Below are positions 56,069 to 64,000 of a stretch of 64,000 nt of DNA, one piece after another; within the stretch, counting starts at the first letter, position 1; every line of letters begins with the position of its first letter. The DNA is from CAZUHB01 sp964620445 (GTDB lineage Bacteria > Planctomycetota > B15-G4 > CAYZWU01): assembly GCA_964620445.1 (NCBI GenBank), contig CAZUHB010000015.1, positions 1 through 64,000 of the forward strand, in the 5' to 3' direction. The notes under the pieces are model-generated. The model was not told where the DNA came from, searched no databases, and worked only from the letters and a program-made list of their open reading frames with translations. The position numbers were made by a program, and so were the translations under genes.

Positions 56069-57490
56069 ATGGTGCCCAACAACACGACTCCTGCCGCGGC
56101 CCGTCCGCGGAACGCGGTCCGTCCGCAGGACGCGGTTCGTCCGCGGAACGCAAGGCGCAAAGAGCTCGCCGTGCTCGGTGCGCTCTTCCTGGTCGCCCTG
56201 CTCCTCAATCTCTCTCTGCTCTGGTTGCACCACAATCCGTCGGAGAAGGAGCTTCTCGGCGACGAAAACTACAACTTTGCCGTTGCGCGGGCACTCGCCG
56301 CTGGAGAGCCACTCTGTCCCGATCCGGCCTGGCCGCCGCTCTACGTCGAATCCCTGGCTGGAATATTCTCCCTCTTCGGACCGGGGCGGGGCCTGATTCA
56401 GGCGGTGCAGATCGCGATGTGGTTTCTGGCCGCCTTTTTTTTCCACAGGATCTGTGTGCGCCTCTTGCCCTGGCGGGGTGCCGCGCTGGCCGGTCTCGGC
56501 CTCTTTCTCTTCACGCCCGAGCTGATCGCCTTCAGTCACTATCTGTGGCCCGAGATCGCCCACCTCTTCTTTTTTATGACCCTTCTCTGGCTTCTCGTCT
56601 GCCACGGTCGCAGGGTCGGCGCCGTCGTCGCGGCCGGGGTGGCTCTCGGGCTGGCCCTGCTGACCAAGCTGCTCCTGTTGCCTTTTGCGCCGCTGCTCAT
56701 TTTGTTCGTCGTTTTCAAGTCCGGGGGAGGGTGGGCGAACCGGATCTTGAGAGGATCTGTTTTCGGGCTTGCGGCCTTTGTCGTCGTCCTGCCCACGATG
56801 CTGAGCAATCTCGACCGGCACGAACGGTTCATGATCGCCGACAGTTCGGTGATCAATCTCTGGGTGGGACTCAACGACGTCTCACCGGTCGATTACGAGG
56901 GCGACATCACCGAAAGGGAGTACTGGCGGTTCCGGCGCTCGGCCAAGACGATCACGGGGCAGAACGAACTCTATCTGGAGAAGATCACCCGGCTCGTGGC
57001 GGACCGCGGCCTTGCGGCCACCGTTGGCGGCCAGATCGCGAAGCAGTACTTCCGTCTCTTCGATTGCCGCACCTTCTTCACCACCCAGCTTCCTGGCGGG
57101 CCGCGGCAGGCCTACGGTTTCGAGAGCCTTCCGCTCGCTTCTGCTCTGCGCATCTGGTCGTTCGCGATGCACGGTCTCCTCGTGGCCGCTTTCGGGCTGG
57201 GCGCCTGTTTCATCGGACGGCGATCGGAGGGCTGGGTCCACTGCATCCTGCTTTTCGTGGTCTACAACGTGGCGCTCTTTCTATTTCTCCACACCAAGAC
57301 CCGCTACCTCGTTCAGATCGTGCCCATGATGGCGCTCATCGCGGGGGTGTCGATCGAGTGGGCGCGCTGCCGCGTTGTGGGAGCCCCTTTTTCAGGGCGC
57401 TCCGGGTTTGCCTTCAGTGCGGCGCGTCTCGTTTGCGGTGTGGTCCTGGCTCTTGTTCTCCTGTTCCTCTCCTTTCGAAGCCTCATCTGA
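56069..57490 (+). CDS. Polytopic GT-C glycosyltransferase (PMT_2/ArnT-like)
   Basis: The 473-residue membrane protein has about ten helices. After the first it has 'LLGDENYNFAVARALAAGEP' with D65-E66, the acidic catalytic pair of GT-C enzymes of family 39/ArnT type, and 'FTPELIAFSHYLWPE' in a later loop. It likely uses a polyprenyl-linked sugar. The N-terminal tail holds three copies of a six-residue repeat, RP(R/Q)(N/D)A(V/R) (residues 12-29, 18-bp units at 56102-56155). The start is uncertain; ATG 56069 is chosen and the frame is open to 55991. Confidence 0.8.
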   Translation: MVPNNTTPAAARPRNAVRPQDAVRPRNARRKELAVLGALFLVALLLNLSLLWLHHNPSEKELLGDENYNFAVARALAAGEPLCPDPAWPPLYVESLAGIFSLFGPGRGLIQAVQIAMWFLAAFFFHRICVRLLPWRGAALAGLGLFLFTPELIAFSHYLWPEIAHLFFFMTLLWLLVCHGRRVGAVVAAGVALGLALLTKLLLLPFAPLLILFVVFKSGGGWANRILRGSVFGLAAFVVVLPTMLSNLDRHERFMIADSSVINLWVGLNDVSPVDYEGDITEREYWRFRRSAKTITGQNELYLEKITRLVADRGLAATVGGQIAKQYFRLFDCRTFFTTQLPGGPRQAYGFESLPLASALRIWSFAMHGLLVAAFGLGACFIGRRSEGWVHCILLFVVYNVALFLFLHTKTRYLVQIVPMMALIAGVSIEWARCRVVGAPFSGRSGFAFSAARLVCGVVLALVLLFLSFRSLI

Positions 57491-57553
57491 TCCATTTTGG
57501 CCTCGGGCGGATCGGGCCGGCCCGCGGCGTCATTTCGACGAGGCAATAAAAAG

Positions 57554-57583
57554 CCCCCTCCTCGGCCGGAGCCTTGGAGGGGG
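57554..57583 (-). terminator. Rho-independent terminator of the gene at 57645-59351
   Basis: CCCCCTCC (57554-57561) pairs with GGAGGGGG (57576-57583). On the minus strand the hairpin is followed by CTTTTTATT, a proper U tract. It lies between convergent genes and 62 bp after the minus-strand stop. Confidence 0.88.
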
Positions 57584-57644
57584 TTCTGTGTTCAGGTTGT
57601 CGTGACAGCTCCGCCTTGCGGCAGGGCTGCCCTTTCAGCCGTGA

Positions 57645-59351
57645 TTAGTACTCGGCACGCACGGTCCAGAAGCCGTAGGGCGACTCTGCCGGCGGATACA
57701 TGTTGCCGTACAGGTTCGCGGGATCGAAGCCGTACATGGTGGTGGTACCGGTGTAGAACGCGGCGCCATACACGTACGGGTTGGTGCTGTCGATCGCCAG
57801 GCAGTACTGGTAAGCAGCGTGGTGCAGGTTGTAGGCCACGTAGAAGTTCGGCGTGGTGATGGTGCAGGGGCACGCATCCCAGTAGTGGATGTCGGTGTCG
57901 ACATTGCCCACGACGCCGACGCCCTGAGTAAGCAGGGTAGCCTTGGTGGGATCACCAAAGTTGGTGGCTTCCCAGACGTAGAAGTCGGTGGCGGTACCGT
58001 TACCCGGAGCATAGCCCGAATACATGACCGAACCGAAGATCGTTCCCACGTTGACGAGAGCCTCGCCGCCAGGAATGGTGTCGAAGCAGTGCATACCGAC
58101 CATGTCGCCACCGCTCACCCAGCAGAGGAGGTTGTCGGTCGAGCCACTGTCCCACTTGTACTCCGTGGGAGGCACGATGACGTCGATCGCAACCATGTCG
58201 TAGTCCCAGATGAAGGGCAGGTTGAGCTGGCCGTTGGGATACATGTCGAGAGCCAGGAAGACCTCGTAGCTGCCCACGGGCAGAGGCTGATCAAGGGCAG
58301 TTTCGGCGAAGTCCATGAGGCCGCCCATGTAGAAGTAGTTGCACACACCAGGCAGCCAGACGGCGGACGGATACTCACCGTAGGTGAAGAGGCCGCCCGA
58401 GGTCAGGTTCAGGCCCATGACCCAGATTTCAGACGGGAAGCCGGCGAAGTCGCGGGCTTCGACATCGATGGTGATCGTGCAGTTGGCGCCGTCGAAAACT
58501 TCAACAGGACCGTCGTCGCCGTTGCAGTCCACGTCGAGCCTCGGATAGGGATTGCCCTGTCCGCTGGCGCACCACTTGATGGCGTTCTCCCAGAGGAGAT
58601 AGAAGTCGCCCGTGTGGGAGCCCCACAGCTCGTTCGCCGGGAAGACACAGATCGCGCACTGGCGGCCGCCGCTCGTGTCGTCGATGGCGATGGCGGCGGT
58701 GCCGTCCTCAGTCCAGGTACCGAGCAAGGTACCAGCCGAGGACACAGTCGTTCCACCACAGTATCCGGAGCCCATGTAAAGGCTGGTGACCCCGTCGGTC
58801 ACCGGGTGCGACACCATGGAGCCGATGTCGAGAGTACGAGAGTTATAGAGGCATCCACCGGTTTCGTACATGGGGCAGATGGTCTCCATCTGGTTCCAGC
58901 CGTAGCCGTAGCCGCCGGACCATGTCGACCAGTCCTGCCAGATGAACGTACCATAGAGCATGTTGCCCATGGAGTTCATCACGTAGTCGTAGACCACGTC
59001 ACCCACGGTAGGCGCGTTCGGGAAGATGCCGTTCTCCATGAGAAGCACGGCGTCGAATCCCTCGAGGAAGCCGACCGACGGAGTGGACGAGGCGCACTCG
59101 AAGGTGTCAAAGCTGATGTCGGTCATGTTCGCCTCGAAGAGCGCTTTCGTGCCGTCGAGGTCGGACTGGTAGTTCCCCATCAAGAGGCACGTGAACGAAC
59201 GGGCCGGACCGTTTTCGACGATCGGGGCCTGCGGATTCGCCGGCAGGTCGAGCGGTTCGGCGTCGCGTGTACCTGTGTTCTTGTCGGCACCCACGGCCAC
59301 ACCAGCCAGAAGGACCAAGAACATGAGGACATAAAAACTGTTCTTCTTCAT
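57645..59351 (-). CDS. Secreted multidomain protein with a ThuA/GATase-like N-terminus
   Basis: The 568-residue protein has a signal peptide (about 1-21). Residues about 50-270 look like a ThuA or amidotransferase-like Rossmann fold ('SFTCLLMGNYQSDLDGTKAL', 'FDAVLLMENGIFPNAPTVGD', 'HPVTDGVTSLYMGSGY', 'NELWGSHTGDFYLLWENAIK'). Residues about 285-405 are a beta module shared with the FG-GAP protein ('VDCNGDDGPVEVFDGANCTI'). The last 170 residues are another beta domain ('YKWDSGSTDNLLCW', 'NFYVAYNLHH', 'GFWTVRAEY'). A strong ribosome binding site (AAGGAGA) and a good terminator suggest high expression. The exact role is unknown. Confidence 0.72.
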   Translation of the reverse strand: MKKNSFYVLMFLVLLAGVAVGADKNTGTRDAEPLDLPANPQAPIVENGPARSFTCLLMGNYQSDLDGTKALFEANMTDISFDTFECASSTPSVGFLEGFDAVLLMENGIFPNAPTVGDVVYDYVMNSMGNMLYGTFIWQDWSTWSGGYGYGWNQMETICPMYETGGCLYNSRTLDIGSMVSHPVTDGVTSLYMGSGYCGGTTVSSAGTLLGTWTEDGTAAIAIDDTSGGRQCAICVFPANELWGSHTGDFYLLWENAIKWCASGQGNPYPRLDVDCNGDDGPVEVFDGANCTITIDVEARDFAGFPSEIWVMGLNLTSGGLFTYGEYPSAVWLPGVCNYFYMGGLMDFAETALDQPLPVGSYEVFLALDMYPNGQLNLPFIWDYDMVAIDVIVPPTEYKWDSGSTDNLLCWVSGGDMVGMHCFDTIPGGEALVNVGTIFGSVMYSGYAPGNGTATDFYVWEATNFGDPTKATLLTQGVGVVGNVDTDIHYWDACPCTITTPNFYVAYNLHHAAYQYCLAIDSTNPYVYGAAFYTGTTTMYGFDPANLYGNMYPPAESPYGFWTVRAEY

Positions 59352-59782
59352 TTCGTTCTCCTTTCCACTTGTCCCAAAAAACGACTAGGCAAATTTATTT
59401 TGCCAGAACTAACGATGAGTTTGATACCGGGGGGTCTGCTCTTCCACCTCCCATCCTGTTGTTGTCCCCCCAAAATACGACGACGAAACAAAACCCTTTC
59501 GGCCCCGGTCTGGGCCGGAATTCCATATCAGAACGCTATTGATCTCCATCCATGTTTGAGCGGAAGCAAGGCTTTCTGATCGAAACGTAAAAGTTATGAT
59601 TCGAGACAGCTCCGACACATCGGTCGTTCGAGCTGTTATTAGAGCCAACACTAGATCCCTATGAATATAATAGTATTCTAAATGTTTCGCGCGCGGATTG
59701 CAAGGCGGCAACCGGCGCTTGGAGCAAAAGTTTGTTTTTTCGAAACGTTCAGTTTTTTGAACAAAGATCAAAGAGATTTCGA
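59352..59782. other. Intergenic region with weak hairpins
   Basis: This 431-bp stretch between two same-strand genes has no gene I can support. ACAGCT (59606-59611) and AGCTGT (59631-59636) pair with an inner CCGA/TCGG stem. A TGGCAAAAT/ATTTGCC-like dyad lies near 59393-59409, just upstream of the gene read from 59351. The latter resembles a sigma-54 site but the spacing is wrong. Confidence 0.4.
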
Positions 59783-61015
59783 TCACGGTTCGACAGCGAT
59801 GTCGACCGCGGTGGATGCGAAATCCCAGGGATTGTTCACACCGAAAGCGAAGGACATCGTGGAGCCGACCAGATTCGTCAGCGCACCCGCGGGCGCACTC
59901 GTCTGGGCGATCGCACAACCTCCGGAATTTAGCGTGCCATAAAAGCCCTGGTAGCTCGGCCAGCTGAGGCGCGCAATCAGTAAATCGGTGAACCAGTCCC
60001 TGTTGAGCGGGATCGTGAACTGCCCGCCCGGCAGGAGCGTTCCCGGATCGGTGCCGCTCAGGGTTCCAAAGAGAACGTAGCTCCTGCCCGCGTAGCCGTC
60101 GCCCCCATCGAGGTCGAACTGGAACGCGCCCCCGGCAGCGGCCGAGATCGTTTCCCTGTTGGCCTCGAGCGAGATCCCCGGCCACCCGGCGAGCCGTGCC
60201 CAGAGCCACCACGCGGCGTAGGCCTTCTGGTTGCCGTTGAGCGGCCGGCTGTGGGCGCAAGAGCAGTTGTACCAGTCCACACCTTCGACGTGGGTGCTTT
60301 GCCAGTTCTCGGCCCAGTTGCCCTGATAGTTTCCGTACTCGTCCCAGTAGCCGCAGTCGTCGTTGGCATAGGGATAGTATGTGCCATCGGGATCGTAGCT
60401 CTCGATGTGGGCGAAGTCGTAGAGGATCTTGTTGTTGGCGATGCAGTAGTCGCGGATCTGCTGGTTGCGGGCGTTCGTGTTCGCCATCGACCAGTAGTTC
60501 AGGTGCCCGGTCATGTAGACGAACATCACGTTCGGGTAGTCGAGTTCGAGCTGTGTCATCGGCGCGAGGTAACGATCGATCATGTCCTGCTGCGAGTAGC
60601 CCGAGTGCTGGCCGCACCACGACCAGATGATCACGTTCACGTCAGCGTGGGACGGGTCGTCGAGATAGGCGCGCGTTTCGTTCACCCACTGCGGGTAGTA
60701 GCCGCAGTCGCCCGCCATTGCATAGTCATGCAGATCGAGCGCGCCGCCCGAGCCACCGTTGTTCCACTCGAACTGGGGTCCGCCGCACCCGCCCGTGAAG
60801 GTCACCAGCCCGTTCATGCCTTCAGTGACCTGGCTTCCGTGGGAGGTATGGCCATAGGCGATGTGCAGGGTGTCTTTCGCAATGTCGACCCAGTCATCGG
60901 GAACGGTGGGGAGGTGGGTGCAGGTGTGGTCCACGATGATCGGTTCCTGGGCGCGCGAGGCCGCGAAAGGCACGAACAACAGGGCGAAAAGCATCAGAGC
61001 GACGGAGTTTCTCAT
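59783..61015 (-). CDS. Secreted protein of an uncharacterised SGNH-like family
   Basis: The 410-residue protein has a signal peptide (about 1-21). The main domain has strongly patterned motifs: 'HIAYGHTSHGSQVTEGMNGL', 'WNNGGSGGALDLHDYAM', 'VNVIIWSWCGQHSGYS', 'VMFVYMTGHLNYW', 'ILYDFAHIESYDPDGTYYPY', 'HSRPLNGNQKAYAAWWLWAR'. These look like the blocks of a hydrolase with Ser, Asp and His candidates, but the family has no function known to me. The last 125 residues ('SAAAGGAFQFDLDGG', 'AGRSYVLFGTLSGTDPG', 'NNPWDFASTAVDIAVEP') are a module shared with the C25 and M14 peptidases. ATG 61015 follows GAGG. Confidence 0.7.
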   Translation of the reverse strand: MRNSVALMLFALLFVPFAASRAQEPIIVDHTCTHLPTVPDDWVDIAKDTLHIAYGHTSHGSQVTEGMNGLVTFTGGCGGPQFEWNNGGSGGALDLHDYAMAGDCGYYPQWVNETRAYLDDPSHADVNVIIWSWCGQHSGYSQQDMIDRYLAPMTQLELDYPNVMFVYMTGHLNYWSMANTNARNQQIRDYCIANNKILYDFAHIESYDPDGTYYPYANDDCGYWDEYGNYQGNWAENWQSTHVEGVDWYNCSCAHSRPLNGNQKAYAAWWLWARLAGWPGISLEANRETISAAAGGAFQFDLDGGDGYAGRSYVLFGTLSGTDPGTLLPGGQFTIPLNRDWFTDLLIARLSWPSYQGFYGTLNSGGCAIAQTSAPAGALTNLVGSTMSFAFGVNNPWDFASTAVDIAVEP

Positions 61016-61172
61016 TTTGTACCTCAATAGATGCGAATAATTTGATAAAGTTAGGCAAAGAGAAATAGGTATTTTTCCTGAAATGAGTATACATCAATCT
61101 TGGGGAATTAAAAGACCGCAGGGTCGAGATTCCGAATCCCGGCCCCGGTCCCGGGAAAGGACAACGGACAAG

Positions 61173-62261
61173 ATGCCACGAAGAACGAGCGACCGGCGGC
61201 GCCTCGCAAGCAGAATGGTCTCCGGTCTGGTGATCGCCTTCTGTCTGTCAGCAGGACCGGCCCGCGCCGAGGAACGTCCCTGGCCGGGGGGTGGCGAGTC
61301 GGAGAGGGTCGACATCACACAGTCCGACATGGGCAACAACATGAGCGGCGCCGTGTGGAATCCGGAGCGGCACAAGCTCTGGCTCGCATCGAACTCGGGA
61401 ATCGTGTGGCGCATGAGCTGCGGCTCAGGTCTCGACCCGCTCGATCCGGCCTCGTGGTCGGTCGACACCTCGGGAGGCGACAGGGCCAAGTGGTCGATCG
61501 GCGGGGATACGGAAGCGATTACCCTGGCCGACTGGGACGAGGACGTGATTTTCGTCGGAGTGGAACGGTCGAACGGAAACCACCGCCTCATCCGAGAGTA
61601 CGACGTGTCGGGAACCCTGGGCACGGCGACCCTGACGAACGCGTGGGACCTTCTCGAGATGCAGATCGGCGCGGACAACTACGGGCTCGAGGCGTTGAGC
61701 TTCGTGACCGACGCGTGGCTCGCGTACTGCCTTTTCGTGGATCAGAACGGCAATCCCTATCCGCAGAGCGCCTACGGCACGGGCGGCCTCTTTTTCGCCG
61801 GGCTCCAGGACAACGCCCATATCTATGTGTTCGACCTCGACCGGCGGCCCGGATCGCCTCAGGGCGCGTACACATTCGTGGGGGAGTACGACACCGGGCA
61901 GACCGAGATCGCGGGGCTCGAATTCGATCGCTCCACCGGCGTGCTCTACGCCTGGCACAACTACGACTGGAGAACGTCCGATCCCGACGACCGGCTCCAG
62001 GCGCTCAGTCTCGATCCCGAGGGCACCGGTCCGGTCAAGACTCTGCAACCGATCCGCACATGGCTCGGCCCGCGCGTGGCCAACAACGAGGGGATCGCGC
62101 TCGTATCGATCCGCGAGGGCAACGCATTCAACGAGAGGATTTTCTTCCTCGCCACCGACGGGGCGGGGATCTCGAACTCGGTCGGCATCTATCCCCGATT
62201 TCCTTTCTGGCACACCCAGCTCTGGACCGCGGTCGGTGGATTCACGGTGAATCGCTACTGA
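61173..62261 (+). CDS. Exported beta-propeller protein (SdiA-regulated/phytase-esterase-like)
   Basis: The 362-residue protein has an N-terminal signal (about 1-32, ending AGPARA). The mature part has propeller-like blades: 'NNMSGAVWNPERHKLWLASN', 'GDTEAITLADWDEDVIFVGV', 'NYGLEALSF', 'TEIAGLEFDRSTGVLYAWHN', 'RVANNEGIALVSI'. The repeated pattern 'EGI/EAL' plus 'LYA/WLA' resembles SdiA-regulated or phytase-like esterase propellers. The substrate is unknown. ATG 61173 has AAAGG upstream; the frame is open to 61083. Confidence 0.65.
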   Translation: MPRRTSDRRRLASRMVSGLVIAFCLSAGPARAEERPWPGGGESERVDITQSDMGNNMSGAVWNPERHKLWLASNSGIVWRMSCGSGLDPLDPASWSVDTSGGDRAKWSIGGDTEAITLADWDEDVIFVGVERSNGNHRLIREYDVSGTLGTATLTNAWDLLEMQIGADNYGLEALSFVTDAWLAYCLFVDQNGNPYPQSAYGTGGLFFAGLQDNAHIYVFDLDRRPGSPQGAYTFVGEYDTGQTEIAGLEFDRSTGVLYAWHNYDWRTSDPDDRLQALSLDPEGTGPVKTLQPIRTWLGPRVANNEGIALVSIREGNAFNERIFFLATDGAGISNSVGIYPRFPFWHTQLWTAVGGFTVNRY

Positions 62262-62419
62262 AAAATCGCGGGGCGGGGGATTCTTCAATAGGGGCGAAAA
62301 CCCTATTTTGGCCGCGGAATGCTCTATATTTTTGAAAAAAAGAGATCGATTGCTATAATACAAAGATTGTCGATGAATGGTATTCGTGGAGTACTCGATT
62401 GATACGGATCCGGAACATC

Positions 62420-62821
62420 ATGCTGATCACGCTCGTCGTGGCCTTCCTCGCGGGGAATGGCGGCATCTGTTCCGCCTGTTTTCTCTCCTCCCTTTACCAC
62501 CACCTCGTCGAGGGGCACCACTCCCACGAAGGCGGCCGGGCGGACCCGTGCTGCTGCCACGATCACGAAGACTCCCCCTGCGAACACTACGAGTGCACTC
62601 ATGCCGATGCAGCCGATCTCGACGTGGCTCTCCCCGAGTCCGCCGGAAGAACGGTGCGCGAATCTATTTCATGGCTGCACGGTCCCGCGTCGGTCCTGGC
62701 CGACAGCGGGATCGGACCGTGCCCGCCGGTCGGGAGACGGATTCTTCTATTGCCACTGACCGAACGCGGCCGTCCCCCCGCGGCGCCGCTCTTCATCCTC
62801 AACGAGCAGCTGCTGATTTGA
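62420..62821 (+). CDS. His/Cys-rich exported protein upstream of an efflux gene
   Basis: The 133-residue protein has a signal-like N-terminus (MLITLVVAFLAGNGGICSAC) and then a dense metal-binding-like stretch: 'YHHLVEGHHSHEGG', 'DPCCCHDHEDSPCEHYECTH'. Such His/Cys clusters occur in small periplasmic proteins encoded in front of heavy-metal RND efflux operons (CopL/Cus-like context). It likely binds Cu, Zn or a similar ion. It is 58 bp before a TolC-family gene on the same strand. The start at ATG 62420 is preferred over TTG 62399. Confidence 0.72.
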   Translation: MLITLVVAFLAGNGGICSACFLSSLYHHLVEGHHSHEGGRADPCCCHDHEDSPCEHYECTHADAADLDVALPESAGRTVRESISWLHGPASVLADSGIGPCPPVGRRILLLPLTERGRPPAAPLFILNEQLLI

Positions 62822-62879
62822 TCTGCTCCTGACTTCCGAGAGTCTGGACCAGACGAGATCCGTACCAGGGATCCAGAAA

Positions 62880-64000
62880 ATGAGGCAGCCCATGTTCCGC
62901 ATGCGAATGATGTTTTTGATTTGCACCGCCCTCGCCGGGGCCGGGTGTCAGAGTTACCAGCCGAAACCGCTCGTCCCGCTCGAGATCCTCGAGGAGGTGG
63001 AGAAGGCGCGCAATCTGATCGAGGTGGATCCGCCGTGCGGCGCGCGCGCCGTTGACGGTTCGGCCGGGGCGTTCGGCTTCGTGCGCGCGGCGCGGTGGAT
63101 GGCCGCGTTCAGCCCCGCCCTCGAGAAGGCGCGCGCAGCCTTCGAGAAGGCCCACGCGATCGCCGGCATCGAATCGCCCTGGCCCAATCCGACGCTCAGC
63201 GCCGGACCCGCCGTGGGTTCACGCCTCGATCCGGGGGAAAGCTCCAGACGCGTTCAGCCGCTCGTCGAATTCGGTTTCACCATTCCGCTGAGCGGTCGTC
63301 TCGGTGACGCCGACGCCCTGAACGATGTCGTTGCCCGGGGCGCGCGCGTGAAACTCGTCGCACAGCATCGCCGCGGCTATCTCGAACTGAGGGCGCTCTA
63401 CGCCGGCTGGGTTCTGGCGCGGAAGAGCGTGACCATTCAAGGAGAGATCCTCGAATCGGCCCGCCGGTCGCTCGAGCTGACGAAGCGACTGATCGAAGCG
63501 GGCGGGGCGACCGCCCTCGATCTGGGGCTCATGGAGCTCGAGGTGGCCCGGCGCGAGATGATGCTCCTCGACACGCGCGCCGCGGAGGTGGAGATCGAGG
63601 AGCGGCTTTCCAGCCTGATCGGCGTCAGCTTCGAGCAGCTCCGAAAACTTTTCGACGAGGCGCTCCCGGCCCTCGATACCCGGTTGCCCGACCGCGCCGA
63701 GGCCCGGAAGATCCTCGTGGCCAACCATCCGGATCTCGCCGAGCTCCGCGCCGCCCACGAGGTCGCCGAAAAAGAACTGCGCCTCGAGATAACAGAGCAG
63801 TATCCCGACCTCGAACTGGGACCCTTCTTCGAGGGCGATCCGGGCGAGAGGAAGAAGTCGTGGGGCCTGACCATCGGGATCACCCTCCCCCTGTTCGACA
63901 GGAACGAGCAGGCGATCGCCGCCGCCGAGAAGGAGAGGGAATCGATCCGTGTCGCCTACGAGGCAGCCATGAACCGGCAGCTCGCCGCCCTGGAGAGCTC
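62880..64000 (+). CDS. TolC-family outer-membrane efflux lipoprotein (3' end beyond window)
   Basis: The 373 residues visible run off the right edge with no stop. ATG 62880 opens a lipoprotein signal with lipobox AGAGC (MRQPMFRMRMMFLICTALAG then A-G-C). The rest is the alternating long-helix and strand pattern of TolC/CusC proteins: 'WPNPTLSAGPAVGSRLD', 'VEFGFTIPLSGRLGDADAL', 'LELTKRLIEAGGATALDLGL', 'HPDLAELRAAHEVAEKEL', 'GLTIGITLPLFDRNEQAIAA'. Together with the His/Cys-rich protein upstream it suggests the start of an RND-type metal efflux operon, with membrane fusion and pump genes expected further right. Confidence 0.9.
   Translation, partial: MRQPMFRMRMMFLICTALAGAGCQSYQPKPLVPLEILEEVEKARNLIEVDPPCGARAVDGSAGAFGFVRAARWMAAFSPALEKARAAFEKAHAIAGIESPWPNPTLSAGPAVGSRLDPGESSRRVQPLVEFGFTIPLSGRLGDADALNDVVARGARVKLVAQHRRGYLELRALYAGWVLARKSVTIQGEILESARRSLELTKRLIEAGGATALDLGLMELEVARREMMLLDTRAAEVEIEERLSSLIGVSFEQLRKLFDEALPALDTRLPDRAEARKILVANHPDLAELRAAHEVAEKELRLEITEQYPDLELGPFFEGDPGERKKSWGLTIGITLPLFDRNEQAIAAAEKERESIRVAYEAAMNRQLAALES

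Noticed and set aside
59393..59409. Sigma-54-like promoter TGGCA...TTGC before the gene read from 59351
   Set aside because: The GG to GC distance is about 14 bp instead of the required 12.

Overview
This is a GC-rich (roughly 60% or more), gene-dense 64 kb stretch of a bacterial chromosome. A 100-N scaffold gap at 11057-11156 suggests a draft or metagenome assembly. No rRNA, tRNA, CRISPR array, integrase or insertion sequence was recognised. Lipoprotein signals, a TolC-type outer-membrane protein and many large secreted multidomain proteins indicate a Gram-negative-type envelope. A complete bacillithiol operon, LruC/LamG, FG-GAP, C25 and S8 proteins fit an uncultivated lineage around the FCB/PVC or Eisenbacteria-like groups; the phylum cannot be fixed from this window.

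Layout. 0.2-4.8 kb is an accessory-looking stretch: an Mrr-like nuclease, a frameshifted small gene, a DUF4143-type AAA ATPase preceded by two near-identical palindromes, and small or lipoprotein genes. 4.9-8.5 kb holds a SAM methyltransferase, an MddA/NnrU-like membrane methyltransferase and a degenerate DUF1570-like protein. 8.5-13.2 kb carries a thioredoxin-fold/TPR protein, a 20-bp tandem repeat in a divergent promoter region, a thioredoxin-like gene with an in-frame TGA at the second position of its CxxC motif, and two small genes, one encoding a very Met-rich protein. 13-28 kb is dominated by exported or hydrolytic proteins: S8 subtilase, trypsin-like protease, sulfotransferase, M14 carboxypeptidase, M19 dipeptidase, and a split LruC lipoprotein/LruC-LamG pair. 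28-38.5 kb has a membrane-anchored carboxypeptidase-regulatory-domain protein, a GntR-slipin unit under a palindromic operator, an exported protein, a GT-C glycosyltransferase and a second gene with an in-frame TGA. 38.8-46 kb has a serine hydrolase, an ECF sigma locus, a DNRLRE protein, a sugar isomerase and an FG-GAP protein. 46.5-51.7 kb has a gingipain-family peptidase, a TPR fragment and a lipoprotein. 51.8-56 kb is a tightly coupled operon: methyltransferase, bshC, bshB1, bshA. 56-64 kb has another GT-C glycosyltransferase, three secreted proteins and the start of a metal-efflux-like unit (His/Cys-rich protein plus a TolC-family lipoprotein cut by the right edge).

The main discovery candidates are the two in-frame TGA genes (11354-12433 + and 36716-38512 -). 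In both, coding continues convincingly past TGA. In both, a Cys is the expected residue or lies close by in a redox-like pattern (C-A-P-TGA; TGA-G-F-T-C). In both, a hairpin whose apical loop begins with G starts its loop exactly 20 nt after TGA, matching the bacterial SECIS model. I read them as candidate selenoproteins. The redox theme is reinforced by the bacillithiol operon, whose first gene, a methyltransferase, could make a methylated bacillithiol.
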